64,000 nt of DNA from Streptococcus oralis subsp. dentisani. Lineage in GTDB: Bacteria > Bacillota > Bacilli > Lactobacillales > Streptococcaceae. Positions within the stretch are counted from its first letter, which is position 1, and every line of letters starts with the position of its first letter. The translations under genes and the position numbers were made by a program. The notes below the pieces were generated by a model. The model did no database searches, was not told where the DNA came from, and saw only the letters and a program-made list of their open reading frames with translations. Positions 40,259 to 51,263 of this stretch are shown in pieces. The DNA lies in the NCBI RefSeq assembly GCF_002096335.1, contig NZ_NCUW01000028.1, positions 131,264 to 195,263 on the forward strand. The letters are read 5' to 3'.

Positions 40259-41452
40259 TTAGTTCATTGAAACGTGAACGTGGTCATAGTGGTTTTCGGT
40301 TACGCTACCACGGTCTGGCATTGGATTCCACGTGTAGGCAGGCCCATATTTGCTATCGTATGGAGCGTAGAAACGTTGTTTCCAGATGATGTAGTTGATA
40401 CCACGGCTAGCCATGTTTTGGACTGCATATTCAGCGATTTGATCTCCGAGTGCTGAACTCACTGGAACCATAAAGTCGATGGCCAAACCTTTACCATGGT
40501 CTCCACTGTCACCAGGACGGTATCCACTAAAGGATGTAATTCCAAACAAATTGGCAATTTCTTCTTTAAAGGCTGCAGTTTGTGGTTGTAGACCAGCATT
40601 CTCAGACTTGGCTACAGCAAGCCCTGCATAGTCAGGAGCCGCTGGAGCTGAATAAGTTCTTGAAGGAGTTTGACTTTGCTCTGCTTGATAAGTCGAAGTT
40701 GCAGTGTCAGAATTTGTTGTTTCTTCTGCTGTACTTGTTCCTCTTGTATCAGCAGGCGTTTCTGCTACTGGTGCTTCTGTTGGAGTTGTTTCTGCCGTTT
40801 CTTCCGTAGCTGGAGTCGCTGCTTGAGGAGCTTCTTCAACTGGACTAGTAGTTTCAGTTGTTTCTGCCGCAGGTGCCGCCGCTGGAGTTGTTTCTGCTGT
40901 TTCTTCTGCCACAGGTGCTTCTGTAGATGGTGTCTCTTCAGTAGCGGTCGCTGTCTCAGAAACTTCTGAACTTGGCGCTACTTCTGTTGGTTTTTCAGTC
41001 TCTGTTGCACTTGGTACTTCCTCAATTGGTTGAGAAAGGTCTTCTACTTGAACAGTCTCTTCATCAACTGTTACTTGGTTGGTCGTCAAATCAGCTGTCG
41101 CAGTCGTCACATCTTCACTAGAATCTGCTTGAGGAGTTTGGATTTCAACTTCCGTCACCTCTTCTGCCTCATTGACAGTTGTAGTGAGGACAGTATCTGG
41201 GAAAATCAAGTCCATATTGGTGATCTTGTTCAAATTAGCAAGAACTGTCACATCTACTCCCAAAGCTTCTGCAATGGTGCTCAGAGTATCACCATACTGA
41301 ACTGTATAGCTGTTTTTGTTCTCGTTTTTCGTCACGTCATTTTGGATTTGCTCAACACTACGCGCAGTCCAAAGAACTTCTTCCGCTTGAGTTGCCAATG
41401 CTGGTGCAAAAGACAAGGCTACTGTTGAGGCTAATAATATTCTTTTCTTCAT
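40259..41452 (-). CDS. LysM-domain surface protein with M15-like C-terminal domain
   Basis: A 397-residue exported cell-wall protein. A Sec signal peptide (MKKRILLASTVALSFAPALA, ending in TQAEE) is followed by a LysM domain (~48-92, YTVQYGDTLSTIAEALGVDV) that binds peptidoglycan. A long low-complexity linker rich in Thr, Glu, Ala and Pro (~100-260) follows. The C-terminal domain has SGYRPGDSGDHGKGLAIDFM and NHYDHVHVSM, recalling the His-Asp and HxH zinc ligands of M15 carboxypeptidases; activity is not proven. No LPXTG. In pneumococcus the related LysM proteins belong to the WalRK regulon. It sits downstream of the HAD-MATE-thrC group. Confidence 0.85.
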   Translation of the reverse strand: MKKRILLASTVALSFAPALATQAEEVLWTARSVEQIQNDVTKNENKNSYTVQYGDTLSTIAEALGVDVTVLANLNKITNMDLIFPDTVLTTTVNEAEEVTEVEIQTPQADSSEDVTTATADLTTNQVTVDEETVQVEDLSQPIEEVPSATETEKPTEVAPSSEVSETATATEETPSTEAPVAEETAETTPAAAPAAETTETTSPVEEAPQAATPATEETAETTPTEAPVAETPADTRGTSTAEETTNSDTATSTYQAEQSQTPSRTYSAPAAPDYAGLAVAKSENAGLQPQTAAFKEEIANLFGITSFSGYRPGDSGDHGKGLAIDFMVPVSSALGDQIAEYAVQNMASRGINYIIWKQRFYAPYDSKYGPAYTWNPMPDRGSVTENHYDHVHVSMN

Positions 41453-41511
41453 TCTTTCACATTCCTTTCAAATGAGTACCTGTCTATCATAACACAAAAA
41501 AAGTAGAAAAA

Positions 41512-41530
41512 AAGCCCTCTCGGGCCTATT
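41512..41530 (-). terminator. Terminator-like hairpin upstream of the LysM gene
   Basis: GCCC-gaga-GGGC followed on the minus strand by TTTTTTT. It is downstream of the HAD phosphatase gene and separates it from the LysM gene. Confidence 0.7.
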
Positions 41531-41552
41531 TAACAGAACTGTCCATTCCTTG

Positions 41553-41584
41553 TAACAAACTAGATCAGTTGAAATAGTTTGTTA
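41553..41584. repeat. 10-bp perfect inverted repeat in the HAD-LysM gap
   Basis: TAACAAACTA and TAGTTTGTTA are separated by 12 bp. There is no T tract on either side, so an operator or mRNA structure is more likely than a terminator. TGTTA words here also resemble WalR half-sites. Confidence 0.5.
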
Positions 41585-41614
41585 GCCTTCTGTCATAAAA
41601 CTGACACAATCTTT

Positions 41615-42238
41615 TTATTGCTCATCCTCAAAAATGTAGGGAATATCTGCCAATGCTTGAATCCTCTGATTCCCTTCATAAGATGACTCGAAAAAGTTAA
41701 TGCTTTGAATTCCACTATTCTGGGCAAATTCCACATCCAAAGTCCGGTCCCCTATATAATAGGTAGTCCTAGGATTCAACTCGTATTTGTCTAGCAAATA
41801 TGTAGCCACTTCTGGACTTGGTTTCCGTGAAAAGCCACTCTGACTGGTCAGAATTTCTGTAAAATAGGATTCCAAACCCAAGTCTCTTAGAATGGTAAAG
41901 GCATTGTCTCCTTTATGGGTATAAACAAACTGCAGAATCCCTGCTTCATCTGCCCAAGCTAGTACTTCACGCGCACCTAGCATCAAAACTACCTGGGCAT
42001 TCTTCTCAGCCAAACTCTGGGAACGCACCTGATTGAGCTCTTTAGCATCCAAATTTCGCTCTTCTGCCACCTGCTCCAGCAAATCCTGCACCGAATACTT
42101 GAGGATAAACTCTCTTACTTTCTCCTTGTCATAAGGAATAGAAAACTGACAAAAGGTTTCCTCAATCCCTGACAAAATCGCTTCGTAAGAGTCCAATAAG
42201 GTCCCATCTAAATCCCAAATAAAAGCTGTTTTTTGCAT
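41615..42238 (-). CDS. HAD family hydrolase (phosphoglycolate phosphatase-like)
   Basis: A 207-residue HAD subfamily IA phosphatase. Motif I is WDLDGTLLDSYEA with the nucleophile Asp; motif II lies in FVYTHKGD; motif III/IV is YYIGDRTLDVEFAQNSG. The cap is the small helical type (~15-80). Substrate is unknown. The gene starts 3 nt downstream of the MATE exporter stop, so they are co-transcribed. A terminator hairpin separates it from the LysM gene. Confidence 0.92.
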   Translation of the reverse strand: MQKTAFIWDLDGTLLDSYEAILSGIEETFCQFSIPYDKEKVREFILKYSVQDLLEQVAEERNLDAKELNQVRSQSLAEKNAQVVLMLGAREVLAWADEAGILQFVYTHKGDNAFTILRDLGLESYFTEILTSQSGFSRKPSPEVATYLLDKYELNPRTTYYIGDRTLDVEFAQNSGIQSINFFESSYEGNQRIQALADIPYIFEDEQ

Positions 42239-42241
42239 TTC

Positions 42242-43522
42242 CTATCCTTTCAAGCTCATATAACGCTGGTATCGGTAGCGTAGAAATAACCAACGAAAAC
42301 CATTATCCAAAAGGGTTCCCGCCCAAATACCTGGCAAGCCCCAACCAAGCACAATTCCCATCAGATAGGCTGTCCCAATGCGGATACACCACATCCCGAT
42401 ACTTGTCGCATAAAAGGGGAGACGAGCATTTCCCAAGCCCTGCCAAACCGCCGTATAAATAACTGTCCCTGTCGCCATAGGAGTTCCTAGTAGTGAGAAA
42501 AGTGCTACTAAAACGCTCGCTTCGACCGCTACAGGATCCGTCATAAAGAGATGTGTCAACGGAATTCCCAAGGCATAGATGCCAAGTGTCAAGGGCAACA
42601 TAAGGACGAAAGAAATCCAAAAGGTTTGCTTGCTTACCTCGTTTACTCTTTTCCAGTTATTCTCTCCAACTGCTCGAGCCACCAGCATGACCGTTGCCGT
42701 AGCGACGCCAAAGGCAGGCATATAGTTAAACTGAGTCAAGACTTCTCCGACTGCATTTCCCGCTACTGCCTCCGTCCCAAAAGAAACAACCAAGACAATG
42801 ATGACGACATCTCCAGCCCGCATCATGAGACGTTCTCCTGCTGCCGGTATAGCCAAAGTCAACAAATCCTTATCTAAACCAAAAGACGGCTTCTCACAAG
42901 GCAGTTTTAATTGCGACCATAAAATTACAAGACCAACCAAGCGAGACAGAATAGTCCCCCATGCAACACCAGCTATCCCCATATCAAGAACAAAAATAGC
43001 TAGACTCGAAAAGAGAATATTCAAGGCATTGGATAAAAAACTAACATAGAGGGGTAGACGCGGATTATGCGTTGCACGAATCAAGGCTCCCAAACTGGTC
43101 ATCAAGCCCAAAAGAACAATCGAACCACCCACTAAAGAAAGGTAGAGTCCTCCACTTTCGGCCACAGCCTGCTCAGTCCCCAAAAGTCCTATCATCTCTT
43201 GCCCAGCAAAGATAGACAAGGCCCCTAAAAGCAAACTCAGTAGCAAGGTAATCTTCAACGCCTCAGTCACATGATAAGCTAGCTTCGACTGATCTTTCTG
43301 CCCCATGCTTTTTGAAATAACACTAGAAATAGCAGCTCCCAGAGCGATGAAAATCGCTTGGTAAATCGTGATAATATTGCTAGCCACTGAAACACCCGAA
43401 ATAGCGATCAAACCCAAGTGGGCGACCAAGTAGCTGTCCACCATTCCCATGAGCATCTGCAAAAAGTTTTCCCCCATAGCTGGCAATGCAATATTAAGAA
43501 TGTCTTTATTTTTCTTAAACAA
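42242..43522 (-). CDS. MATE family multidrug exporter
   Basis: A 426-residue membrane protein with about twelve helices, the NorM/DinF-type MATE fold; it expels drugs in exchange for sodium or protons. It opens with a TTG codon (43520-43522) 5 nt after AGGAGG; MFKKNKDILNIALPAMGENFL is the typical family start. Internal duplication is visible in the repeated helix pairs. Synteny (upstream of HAD and LysM genes) matches, as I recall, the pneumococcal PdrM exporter. Substrate not determined by sequence. Confidence 0.93.
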   Translation of the reverse strand: MFKKNKDILNIALPAMGENFLQMLMGMVDSYLVAHLGLIAISGVSVASNIITIYQAIFIALGAAISSVISKSMGQKDQSKLAYHVTEALKITLLLSLLLGALSIFAGQEMIGLLGTEQAVAESGGLYLSLVGGSIVLLGLMTSLGALIRATHNPRLPLYVSFLSNALNILFSSLAIFVLDMGIAGVAWGTILSRLVGLVILWSQLKLPCEKPSFGLDKDLLTLAIPAAGERLMMRAGDVVIIVLVVSFGTEAVAGNAVGEVLTQFNYMPAFGVATATVMLVARAVGENNWKRVNEVSKQTFWISFVLMLPLTLGIYALGIPLTHLFMTDPVAVEASVLVALFSLLGTPMATGTVIYTAVWQGLGNARLPFYATSIGMWCIRIGTAYLMGIVLGWGLPGIWAGTLLDNGFRWLFLRYRYQRYMSLKG

Positions 43523-43537
43523 TCCTTCCTCCTGATG

Positions 43538-43570
43538 AAAAGAAACTCAGTTGATTTCCCAACCGAGTTT
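43538..43570 (-). terminator. Terminator after thrC
   Basis: AAACTCGG and CTGAGTTT form a stem (one mismatch) followed by CTTTTC on the minus strand, just past the thrC stop. Confidence 0.65.
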
Positions 43571-43582
43571 ACTTCCTCTGTC

Positions 43583-45067
43583 TTAAAGTCCTAGATAAGC
43601 CTCAACCGCTGCTTGCATATCAGCAGCTGCCACTGTTGTCTTATGACGAACTGGCGCGGTTTCAAGGCCGTCAACTGCTGGTGGCACTGCTACTCCTGAA
43701 ATGTCATGTAATTGAACCAAGGCTTCAAAGTCGGTCAAGCCAACTTTCCCAGTTACCGCTTCTACGGCAACCACTGGGAACTTGTATGGACTAGCTGTTG
43801 AAGCAATCACTGTCTTAGTCGCATCGCCAGTAGCCACTTGATATTTTCTATAAACAGCTGAGGCAACCGCCGTATGTGGATCCTCGATATAGGCATCTGT
43901 TTGATAAACACGTTTAATTTCTGCCGCAGTTTCTTCCTCCGTCGCATATTCAGCTGCAAAGAGTTCCAGAATCGTTGCATCAAAGTCTGTCAATTCATAT
44001 TGTCCTTGTGTATTCAAGGCATTCATGAGTTCAGTTGTCTTAACCGCATCATTCCCCAAAAGATGGAAAATCAAACGCTCCAAGTTTGAAGATACCAAGA
44101 TATCCATAGATGGACTAGTTGTTACCTTAAACTCACGTTTCTTGTCGTAAATACGTGTCTTGAAGAAGTCTGTCAAAACATTGTTGTCATTTGAAGCGCA
44201 GATCAATTTACCAATCGGCAGACCAATTTGCTTAGCATAAAAGGCAGCTAAGATATTTCCAAAGTTTCCTGTTGGTACTGTGAAGTTGACCTTTTCACCA
44301 GCCACAATCTCACCAGACTTAACCAACTGGGCATAGGCATAGACATAATAAACAACCTGTGGTACCAAACGACCGATGTTCATAGAGTTAGCTGATGAAA
44401 ATTGCAACTTGTTCGCTGCCAATTTTTCACGGAGAGCTACATCGTTAAACATATGTTTCACATTTGTTTGCGCATCATCAAAGTTTCCATCAATAGCGAT
44501 AACATGAGTATTGTCGCCAGTCTGAGTAGTCATTTGCAACTCTTGTACCTTGCTGACACCATCCTTTGGATAAAAGACGATAATCTCAGTACCAGGTACA
44601 TCCGCAAATCCAGCCATAGCTGCTTTCCCAGTATCACCAGATGTCGCTGTCAAAATGACGATTCTGTTCTCCAAACCATGCTTTTTAGCGGCTGTCGTCA
44701 TAAAGTATGGCAAGATAGACAAGGCCATATCTTTAAAGGCAATGGTTGATCCATGGAAGAGTTCCAAGTTGTATTGCCCATCTAGTTTCACCAAAGGAGC
44801 AATAGCCGGAATATCAAACTTGCTATCGTAGGCATTGTTGATGCAGTAATCCAACTCCTCAGCCGTAAAGTCATCTAAAAATGCTGACAAGACAAGCTTA
44901 GCAACTTCTTGGTAAGAAGCATCTTTCAATTTTTCAAAGTCCAAATCGACCTTTGGATAAGTAAGCGGTGTAAACAAACCACCATCCGTCGCCAAACCTT
45001 GCAAAATAGCTTGGCTGGCAGTTACTGTATTATTGGCATCACGCGTTGATTGATAAACTAATGTCAT
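43583..45067 (-). CDS. thrC: Threonine synthase
   Basis: Converts O-phosphohomoserine to threonine with pyridoxal phosphate, in the cytoplasm. 494 residues, the longer class seen in Gram-positives, fungi and E. coli. The Schiff-base lysine lies in HGSTIAFKDMALSILPYF (~110). TATSGDTGKAAMAGF is the phosphate-binding loop, and VPTGNFGNILAAF binds the cofactor. A TATAAT -10 box lies about 35 bp upstream of the ATG. It is followed by the MATE-HAD pair after a terminator. Confidence 0.97.
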   Translation of the reverse strand: MTLVYQSTRDANNTVTASQAILQGLATDGGLFTPLTYPKVDLDFEKLKDASYQEVAKLVLSAFLDDFTAEELDYCINNAYDSKFDIPAIAPLVKLDGQYNLELFHGSTIAFKDMALSILPYFMTTAAKKHGLENRIVILTATSGDTGKAAMAGFADVPGTEIIVFYPKDGVSKVQELQMTTQTGDNTHVIAIDGNFDDAQTNVKHMFNDVALREKLAANKLQFSSANSMNIGRLVPQVVYYVYAYAQLVKSGEIVAGEKVNFTVPTGNFGNILAAFYAKQIGLPIGKLICASNDNNVLTDFFKTRIYDKKREFKVTTSPSMDILVSSNLERLIFHLLGNDAVKTTELMNALNTQGQYELTDFDATILELFAAEYATEEETAAEIKRVYQTDAYIEDPHTAVASAVYRKYQVATGDATKTVIASTASPYKFPVVAVEAVTGKVGLTDFEALVQLHDISGVAVPPAVDGLETAPVRHKTTVAAADMQAAVEAYLGL

Positions 45068-45141
45068 AATCTCTATCCTTTATCTATAGTCCATTCCATT
45101 ATATCATGATTTTTCAGAAAATTCTCCCTTTATAAGAGAAA

Positions 45142-46419
45142 TTATAGGCACAATTCTTCTTTCAAAGGCTGTAAATAGGTCATTTCTTGCTTGCCTCTCT
45201 TCTCCAGTCCTTCCTCGGCTAGAAAGAGTAATTCTTTTGAAAACTCTACAATTGCAGTTTCTTCCTCATCTGTTAGCCTTTTCTTAGAAAATTGTCGTCT
45301 CAATGACTTGTAATCACGTCCAACTGTGGTAAAAAATGGAGCAGTCCGCAAGTAAGCTTCTAACTTATCTAAATTAAGCAACAATCCCAAGTGAAAAGCT
45401 GCTGAAGCAAAGGTTCTATTTAAAGGTTGCGTACACACACTACGAAACTCGATAGTCCCTCTAGTTGTTAAGTCTTGGTACTGGTAACTACGATGAGTTT
45501 CAAAATCCTTCTCTTGGGGATAAATAAGAACCTCATCCCCATTAAGGGTAAATGCCTGGATTTCAGGTGTAGCAAAATAGTCCCTAGCCTGAATAGGATA
45601 AAAATAATAGGTCTGCCCATCACGCTCCGCAGTGAAAATCGCAGAATGATTTAGATAGTCAAAAAAATCATCCTCATCTTTAAATAGTCTAGTATTAACA
45701 CCTACATTCTCTGGATAGATACCATGCATGGATTCTTCCCAAAAAATATCTCTCGAAATTTTGGTATCCCAATCTGCCCCTGAAAACTCAGAATTGGCAA
45801 ACAAATAAGCTTTAGCTGCTTCAATTTGAGTAAAAGCATTGATAACACGCAGGTAGTTGGACCTTGAAACGTCTAGTTGAACCTGACTACCACAGATAAA
45901 GGCTCCATACTCAGGGAAATGATGTAAATCTGATTTAGTTACATTTCTACTCAAATTCAGATAATCCATCAACATCTGATAGCGGGGATAAGCCACTGGA
46001 CAATTCTCATTTTTATCCCAGTTGGGATGAATGCCGCAGCCAACAATAGCATGATTAGCTTCGCCCAACTTATTCTGAATCGTAGCCATATAGAAATCAA
46101 AGCGTTCTTCTACCTCTTGGATAGATTCGGCCTTTCCGAATGCAAACTCAATCGTCGTATAAGCAACCTCAAACAAGATCGTATCTTGGCTGACTAGATC
46201 AAACAACTGAATTGGATTCCCAAAATCATCCACTTTTTCGATAGTAAAACCCAGTACTGATGGTAAATACCGAAAGAGATCCTTAACAACCTCGATATCC
46301 GTAGCCTCACCCTCTAAATTTACAATAGGATATTCTAACTCAATCCCAATAAATAAATCAGGCTCCTCTTTTATATTCTTTAAGTAACGTTTCTTTAGCA
46401 ATTCAACAGAACGAGACAT
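45142..46419 (-). CDS. Glutamate-cysteine ligase-like protein (stand-alone)
   Basis: A 425-residue protein of the carboxylate-amine ligase / glutamate-cysteine ligase superfamily. The N-terminal PDLFIGIELEYPIVNLEG holds the acidic metal-binding residues. TILFEVAYTTIEFAFG and GTIEFRSVCTQPLNRTF fit the glutamate- and ATP-binding region. Streptococci that make glutathione normally use the two-domain GshF; this protein lacks the ATP-grasp half, and no gshB is near. The product could be gamma-glutamylcysteine or another gamma-glutamyl amide. A weak ribosome site precedes ATG 46419; the apparent extra codon at 46422 is TTG. It lies alone upstream of thrC. Confidence 0.65.
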   Translation of the reverse strand: MSRSVELLKKRYLKNIKEEPDLFIGIELEYPIVNLEGEATDIEVVKDLFRYLPSVLGFTIEKVDDFGNPIQLFDLVSQDTILFEVAYTTIEFAFGKAESIQEVEERFDFYMATIQNKLGEANHAIVGCGIHPNWDKNENCPVAYPRYQMLMDYLNLSRNVTKSDLHHFPEYGAFICGSQVQLDVSRSNYLRVINAFTQIEAAKAYLFANSEFSGADWDTKISRDIFWEESMHGIYPENVGVNTRLFKDEDDFFDYLNHSAIFTAERDGQTYYFYPIQARDYFATPEIQAFTLNGDEVLIYPQEKDFETHRSYQYQDLTTRGTIEFRSVCTQPLNRTFASAAFHLGLLLNLDKLEAYLRTAPFFTTVGRDYKSLRRQFSKKRLTDEEETAIVEFSKELLFLAEEGLEKRGKQEMTYLQPLKEELCL

Positions 46420-46546
46420 CAAACACCAACACTTTCATAATCAAAATAAAATGTGAATAAGTAATATTATACCAAAAATGTGGCAGGTTTCTAGTCAAAA
46501 TATTCTTTGCCTTCCTATTTCTATTCTTTTTATAGCTAAAAACTTA

Positions 46547-46570
46547 TTTTCGATGGGAGAGCATCGAAAA
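46547..46570. repeat. 8-bp inverted repeat upstream of the ligase-like gene
   Basis: TTTTCGAT and ATCGAAAA with an 8-bp loop, in the ~200-bp gap between the 6-phospho-beta-glucosidase stop and the ligase-like gene. On either strand the arm ends in T-rich sequence, so it may be a weak bidirectional terminator. Confidence 0.45.
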
Positions 46571-46582
46571 TATTAACGAATA

Positions 46583-46618
46583 AAAGAAAACTCTGACCAA
46601 TTAAGATAATCGGTCAGA
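46583..46618 (-). terminator. Terminator after the 6-phospho-beta-glucosidase gene
   Basis: TCTGACC and GGTCAGA form a stem with an A/T-rich loop, followed by GTTTTCTTTT on the minus strand. Confidence 0.8.
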
Positions 46619-46626
46619 ATCTCTTT

Positions 46627-48006
46627 TTAAAATCCATTATTATCGCTAAGTTCTTTGAACCAGTGGCCTGATTTCTTCAGGCGGCGTTCCTGCGTTTCCA
46701 GGTCAAGCTCAACCAGACCATAGCGGTTTTTATAGCTGTTGAGCCATGACCAGCAGTCGATAAAGGTCCAGATTAAGTAACCTTTACAGTTAGCACCGTC
46801 TTCAATGGCACGATGGAGTTCACGCAGATGCCCTTTGACAAATTCAATACGATAGTCGTCTTGAATCATGCCATTCTCACGGAATTTATCTTCACCTTCA
46901 ACACCCATACCATTCTCTGTCAGCATCCACTCGATATTGCCATAGTTTTCCTTGATGTTTTGTGCGATGTGGTAAATCCCTTGCTCGTAGATTTCCCACC
47001 CACGGTGGGGATTGATCTTACGACCTGGCATGACGTAAGGCTCATAGAAATGCTCAGGCAAGAGCGGACTGTCTGGATGTTTAGCAAAACGTGGCGCCAT
47101 GACGCGCAAAGGCTGGTAGTAGTTGACTCCGAGAAAGTCCACTGTATGCTCACGAATGAGTTCCAACTCCTCTGCTGTGTAGTCTGGAAGCAAATCATGC
47201 TCAGTCATAATTTCCACTAACTCTTCTGGATAAGTTCCCAAAACAGATGGATCTAGGAAAGACTGCGCTTGAAAGAGATCCGCAATACGAGCAGCTTTCA
47301 CATCTGCAGGATGCTGGCTACGAGGATAAGCTGGCGTCAAATTGAGGACAATCCCAATCTTGGAATCAGGCAAAACCTCATGACAAGCCTTCACCGCAAG
47401 ACTACTAGCTAGTTGTGTGTGATAGGCCACCTTAACTGCCGCTTTGGCATCTACCTTGTGAGGATAATGGGCATTATAGAAGTAACCAAACTCAACAGGA
47501 ACGATAGGCTCATTGAAGGTAATCCATTGGTCCACCAAGTCACCATAAGTCTCAAAACAGAAACGAGCATAGTCTTCGTAGGCTGAGACAGTGGCCTTAT
47601 CTTCCCAACCATCCCCATCTTCTTGAAGGGCAAAAGGCAGATCAAAGTGATAGAGATTGACTAAAAGGCGAATACCCTTGGCCTTGATCGCTTCAAAGAC
47701 CTGACGGTAGAAAGCCACACCTTGAGGATTGACTTCTCCACGACCTTGCGGGAAAAGTCGTGACCACTGGATAGAAGTACGAAAGGCTGTATGACCTGTT
47801 TCTACTAGAAGCTCAATATCCTTTTCCCAGTTTTCGTAAAAGGTCGATGTTTTGTCAGGTCCAATCCCATTGTAGTAGCGATTTGGCTCTACTTGGAACC
47901 AATAATCCCAGAGATTGTCTCCCTTGCCGTCACCAGGCACACGGCCTTCTGTCTGTGGTCCAGAAGTTGAGGAACCCCAGACAAAATCCTTTGGAAATTT
48001 TAGCAT
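46627..48006 (-). CDS. 6-phospho-beta-glucosidase (GH1)
   Basis: Cytoplasmic glycoside hydrolase family 1 enzyme that splits phosphorylated beta-glucosides after PTS uptake. From ATG 48006 (GAGG upstream) it has 459 residues. The acid/base Glu is in WITFNEPIVP, and the nucleophile Glu is in MLTENGMGVEG. The start is LKFPKDFVWGSSTSGPQTEG, the standard GH1 beginning; the longer frame to 48069 spans the upstream terminator and is rejected. No PTS genes are adjacent. As I recall, a homologue lies at the same place between glmS and proS in pneumococcus. Confidence 0.93.
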   Translation of the reverse strand: MLKFPKDFVWGSSTSGPQTEGRVPGDGKGDNLWDYWFQVEPNRYYNGIGPDKTSTFYENWEKDIELLVETGHTAFRTSIQWSRLFPQGRGEVNPQGVAFYRQVFEAIKAKGIRLLVNLYHFDLPFALQEDGDGWEDKATVSAYEDYARFCFETYGDLVDQWITFNEPIVPVEFGYFYNAHYPHKVDAKAAVKVAYHTQLASSLAVKACHEVLPDSKIGIVLNLTPAYPRSQHPADVKAARIADLFQAQSFLDPSVLGTYPEELVEIMTEHDLLPDYTAEELELIREHTVDFLGVNYYQPLRVMAPRFAKHPDSPLLPEHFYEPYVMPGRKINPHRGWEIYEQGIYHIAQNIKENYGNIEWMLTENGMGVEGEDKFRENGMIQDDYRIEFVKGHLRELHRAIEDGANCKGYLIWTFIDCWSWLNSYKNRYGLVELDLETQERRLKKSGHWFKELSDNNGF

Positions 48007-48055
48007 AGCTTTACCTCTTAACTTGATGATGTATTTATTCATTCCCATTATATAG

Positions 48056-48099
48056 AAAAAACAAGGCAAAAACTAGTTACATTTTTGCCTTGTTTTTCT
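48056..48099 (-). terminator. Terminator after proS
   Basis: AACAAGGCAAAAA and TTTTTGCCTTGTT form a perfect 13-bp stem with flanking A and T runs. Confidence 0.92.
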
Positions 48100-48113
48100 T
48101 CTGATTATAGTTT

Positions 48114-49988
<1,875 letters not shown>

Positions 49989-51248
49989 TTATCTAAAAAA
50001 GAGTCGCATAATGTCATTCCAGGTCACAGCTAGCATCAAGACAACCATGATAACTACACCAGCCATGGTGACATAGGTTTCAATTTCTTGTTTAAGGGGT
50101 TTCCGGCGGATAGCCTCTAGGATATTGAGCACAATCTTTCCACCATCCAAAGCCGGAATCGGAATCAAATTAAAAATTCCGATATTGATGGAAATTATAG
50201 CTAGGAAATAGAGGACATTCTCAATTCCATTTTTAGCAGCATCGCTACTTGCCTTAAAAATGGCAACGGGGCCACCGAGTTTGTTCAAATCTGGATGGAA
50301 AATCAAGTTTTTCAGAGCCGAAAGGATACGGAGCCCTGAGTCAGCAGCGGTTGTAAATCCACCAACAAACATGGACAGGAGGTCTGACTTGACTCTCGGT
50401 TGAACCCCGAGAATATAACGTCCTTGATTTTCTTCTGGAGTCACCGTGACTTGTTTTTCGCTACCATTTTCAGAAATAGTCACATCTAAGGTCGGGGCGG
50501 TCTTGTCCTTGGTATCTGCTTCCACAGCCTGGGTCAAGTCTTGCCAATCCTTAACCTCATGCGAGCCGACCTTGGTAATTTGAGCGGTCTCAGCTACGCC
50601 TACCTTAGCCAAAGCTCCCTCTGGCATGACATGAAAGAGATTTGTCTGAGTATCTCTAACACCGCCTTGTAAAAAGATTAGGATCCAAAAAACAACGACT
50701 CCTAAGATAAAGTTGTTCATAGGACCTGCAAAGTTGGTGATGAGCTTGCCCCAGATAGAAGCATTTTGATACTGTACATCCAGAGGAGCGATGCGCACTT
50801 CGGTACCATCTGCCTCAACAACCGTTGCATCATGATCCACAGCAAAGGTCTTTTCTTCTTCCAAGACCAAGCCTTTAATGAAGAGCTTATCTTCGAAATC
50901 AAGCTGGGTTACCTGCATAGGAAGAGCCGTTTGATCCAGTTTCTTCCCTGAGAGGTTGATCCGTTTGACCTTGCCATCATCAGCAAGTGTTAAACTGACT
51001 GGAGTTCCTGTCTTGATTTCTGTCGCATCATCACCCCAGCCTGCCATACGAACATAGCCTCCTAGAGGAAGGATTCGAATGGTATAAGCAGTGCCATCCT
51101 TACCGATATGAGCAAAAATCTTGGGCCCCATACCAATGGCAAATTCACGAACTAGAATGCCTGATTTCTTGGCAAAATAAAAATGTCCAAACTCATGCAC
51201 CACCACAATAATCCCAAAAACGAGGATAAAGGTTAGCAATCCAATCAT
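49989..51248 (-). CDS. rseP: Site-2 metalloprotease RseP (Eep)
   Basis: Membrane zinc protease that cleaves transmembrane segments, for example of peptide pheromone precursors and signal peptides. The 419 residues contain the zinc motif [13 protein letters not shown] in the first helix. A large extracytoplasmic region with a PDZ-like domain (~180-270) follows. The C-terminal [14 protein letters not shown] supplies the third metal ligand. It sits between cdsA and proS with short gaps, as in other streptococci. Confidence 0.96.
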   Translation of the reverse strand: MIGLLTFILVFGIIVVVHEFGHFYFAKKSGILVREFAIGMGPKIFAHIGKDGTAYTIRILPLGGYVRMAGWGDDATEIKTGTPVSLTLADDGKVKRINLSGKKLDQTALPMQVTQLDFEDKLFIKGLVLEEEKTFAVDHDATVVEADGTEVRIAPLDVQYQNASIWGKLITNFAGPMNNFILGVVVFWILIFLQGGVRDTQTNLFHVMPEGALAKVGVAETAQITKVGSHEVKDWQDLTQAVEADTKDKTAPTLDVTISENGSEKQVTVTPEENQGRYILGVQPRVKSDLLSMFVGGFTTAADSGLRILSALKNLIFHPDLNKLGGPVAIFKASSDAAKNGIENVLYFLAIISINIGIFNLIPIPALDGGKIVLNILEAIRRKPLKQEIETYVTMAGVVIMVVLMLAVTWNDIMRLFFR

Positions 51249-51263
51249 TCAATATTCCTTTCT

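Noticed and set aside
45142-46419. Bifunctional GshF
   Set aside because: Only 425 residues, with no ATP-grasp domain.
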